The notes below the pieces were generated by a model. That model did no database searches, had not been told where the DNA came from, and saw only the letters and a list, made by a program, of their open reading frames with translations. Positions 62,910 through 64,000 of a stretch of 64,000 nucleotides of DNA are shown here, piece by piece; within the stretch, counting starts at the first letter, position 1; every line of letters starts with the position of its first letter. A program made the position numbers and the translations under genes. The DNA comes from an uncultured Candidatus Saccharibacteria bacterium (GTDB lineage Bacteria > Patescibacteriota > Saccharimonadia > Saccharimonadales > Saccharimonadaceae). The stretch spans positions 62,001-126,000 of the forward strand of contig CALISR010000014.1 in assembly GCA_938041435.1 (NCBI GenBank). The letters run 5' to 3'.

Positions 62910-63389
62910 CTACTCACTCCAATTCCCAACGGTTATATCATCACAAACCTCACTCCAATATGTGCCAGATTCTATTGCCTTTGGGTCGATATTTTTGACT
63001 AAGCTTCTTAGTTTATTAGCCGACCGCGCAAGAGACTCGATATTGTCCCATGCCCCGTCAGGATTGTAGGGGAGGTCTCGTGCAAACTGCGTAAATGTCT
63101 GCACGTATTGCAGTAAAGAGGAATTTACAAATATCTCTGGTGCTGCGTTGTTAGCATTTATAATCCTTACAATATGATGACTAGACAGTTTGATAGCAAG
63201 GTAGTCCATTGTATCGAGTATCCCAAACTTGAGGTAATCTCCTGTGATGATAAGCGTTGGCAGTGGAGTAAATACATCTGCGCCGCTTAAGAAGGGGATT
63301 CCACGAGATTCAAGGATCGACAGGTCTAAACTGTTTAACTTGAAACGAATTTGATCCGGGACTGTGAGTATTTTATTTACAATTTTCAT
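62910..63389 (-). CDS. SUKH-4-like immunity protein
   Basis: The 159-residue product shows the SUKH-4 pattern: a GIPFLSGADVF start (usual GLP...F), LIITGDYLKFGI, a strand LAIKLSSHHIVRIIN, and the hallmark IFVNSSLLQYVQTFTQFARD. SUKH proteins commonly neutralise nuclease or deaminase toxins of contact-dependent systems. The match is by eye. It begins 6 bp after the stop of the 63396 gene and so is in one operon with it. Confidence 0.62.
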   Translation of the reverse strand: MKIVNKILTVPDQIRFKLNSLDLSILESRGIPFLSGADVFTPLPTLIITGDYLKFGILDTMDYLAIKLSSHHIVRIINANNAAPEIFVNSSLLQYVQTFTQFARDLPYNPDGAWDNIESLARSANKLRSLVKNIDPKAIESGTYWSEVCDDITVGNWSE

Positions 63390-63395
63390 ACACTA

Positions 63396-63935
63396 CTAAC
63401 AACTCCTTGAGAGCTCCTTACAATATTCAACCAGACCTGTCTGTAGCAGCCACATGACACCAAATTTATTAAAATGAAAACAAACGTATTTATCGTGCAG
63501 AATTATATAGTAAAGACTCTTTGCGCCATTATTATCTTCCATGAGGAGGTCTGGGGGACCATATGTGTCAATGATTTTCTCGGCCGTATCTAACCTAGAA
63601 GCATATGTCATTAAACTAATCGGGCAGTATATATTAAATCCATCATCATCTAGACTGTCATAATCCTCGCCAGGTCTCACGTTTTCTGGTGCAAGATCAA
63701 ATGTAAAAGAAATAAGAATATCATCGTGCCAATCTAGTACAGCAATTGTTGAATCGTCAAACCAACACAGCACTCTCAATAATTCTACGGGTGGATCATC
63801 TGTCTTAATCGCATCCCACCATAGAAAATCAGAAGTCTTATCGAAATATGCAACAACTTCTTGTTTATGCTTGCCAAGGAGGTAGGCGAACTGTATCATA
63901 TAGTCACCTTCTTGTTTCATTGTTACTACACTCAT
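63396..63935 (-). CDS. immunity-like protein, family shared with the 62326 gene
   Basis: The 179-residue acidic product has no membrane segment. Its C-terminal half has IIDTYGPPDLL, then LYYIILHDKYVCFHFNKFG and VMWLLQTGLVEY, matching the 62326 protein in motif order. CGGAG lies 7 nt before the ATG at 63935; the in-frame ATGs at codons 6 and 13 are alternatives. A toxin gene, if linked, would lie beyond 64000 on the minus strand and cannot be seen. Confidence 0.6.
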   Translation of the reverse strand: MSVVTMKQEGDYMIQFAYLLGKHKQEVVAYFDKTSDFLWWDAIKTDDPPVELLRVLCWFDDSTIAVLDWHDDILISFTFDLAPENVRPGEDYDSLDDDGFNIYCPISLMTYASRLDTAEKIIDTYGPPDLLMEDNNGAKSLYYIILHDKYVCFHFNKFGVMWLLQTGLVEYCKELSRSC

Positions 63936-64000
63936 TATTGCTCCGTAAAATATTTACCAGTTATAGGGTAGTTTAATACATATCATGCAGAAATAGCAAG

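Noticed and set aside
1..64000. CRISPR arrays, rRNA genes and prophage
   Set aside because: No spaced direct repeats, no 16S/23S/5S sequence and no phage structural genes were seen.

Overview
The window is a gene-dense bacterial chromosome segment of about 50% G+C. It uses the standard code, with TGA read as stop. It most likely comes from a Candidatus Saccharibacteria (TM7, Patescibacteria/CPR) genome. The reasons are the mix of streamlined housekeeping genes with few biosynthetic genes, many small membrane proteins and lipoproteins of unknown family, a PilB-type pilus ATPase, a DUF2797 protein, and many genes whose -10 box lies only 6-9 nt before the start codon (leaderless mRNAs). This assignment is an inference from gene content, not from a marker phylogeny.

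Layout. 1-9.1 kb: the end of gatB, galU, three small membrane or stress-type proteins, dnaE, a structured intergenic element, a SpoU methyltransferase and pilB. 9.1-15.2 kb: two large proteins of no recognised family around a malic enzyme, then a lipoprotein. 15.3-23.9 kb: rplS, small membrane and lipoproteins, an rnhB-yraN fusion, pepN, a secreted HNH nuclease coupled to a HAD protein, and nusA. 23.9-30 kb: a CIRCE-controlled clpC operon (clpC, membrane HELLH protein, radA, PIN/TRAM protein) that recalls the Firmicutes clpC-radA-disA-yacL order. 30-41 kb: a frameshifted inositol-monophosphatase gene, a class A PBP, tyrS, a HAD/PMM-like phosphatase, a CYTH protein, tRNA-Leu(TAG), rsmD, a PLC/P1-nuclease-like protein and recG. 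41-50 kb: an FAD oxidase, an aldehyde dehydrogenase, a CinA-like protein, small proteins, tRNA-Leu(CAG), a second SpoU methyltransferase and hisS. 50-60.6 kb: tig, a second CIRCE with clpP, a small membrane protein, and rpoB-rpoC. 60.6-64 kb: an accessory region with an IS481-like transposase and an AT-richer minus-strand run of probable immunity genes.

How it fits together. Protein quality control stands out: trigger factor, ClpP and ClpC lie in two loci, and both clp promoters carry perfect CIRCE operators, which implies one HrcA-type regulon. The most unusual points are a beta' subunit (RpoC) without the cysteines of either zinc site, a pair of paralogous membrane-anchored proteins with four conserved cysteines, an RNase HII-YraN fusion, and a duplicated immunity-like gene family around a SUKH-4-like gene at the right edge.
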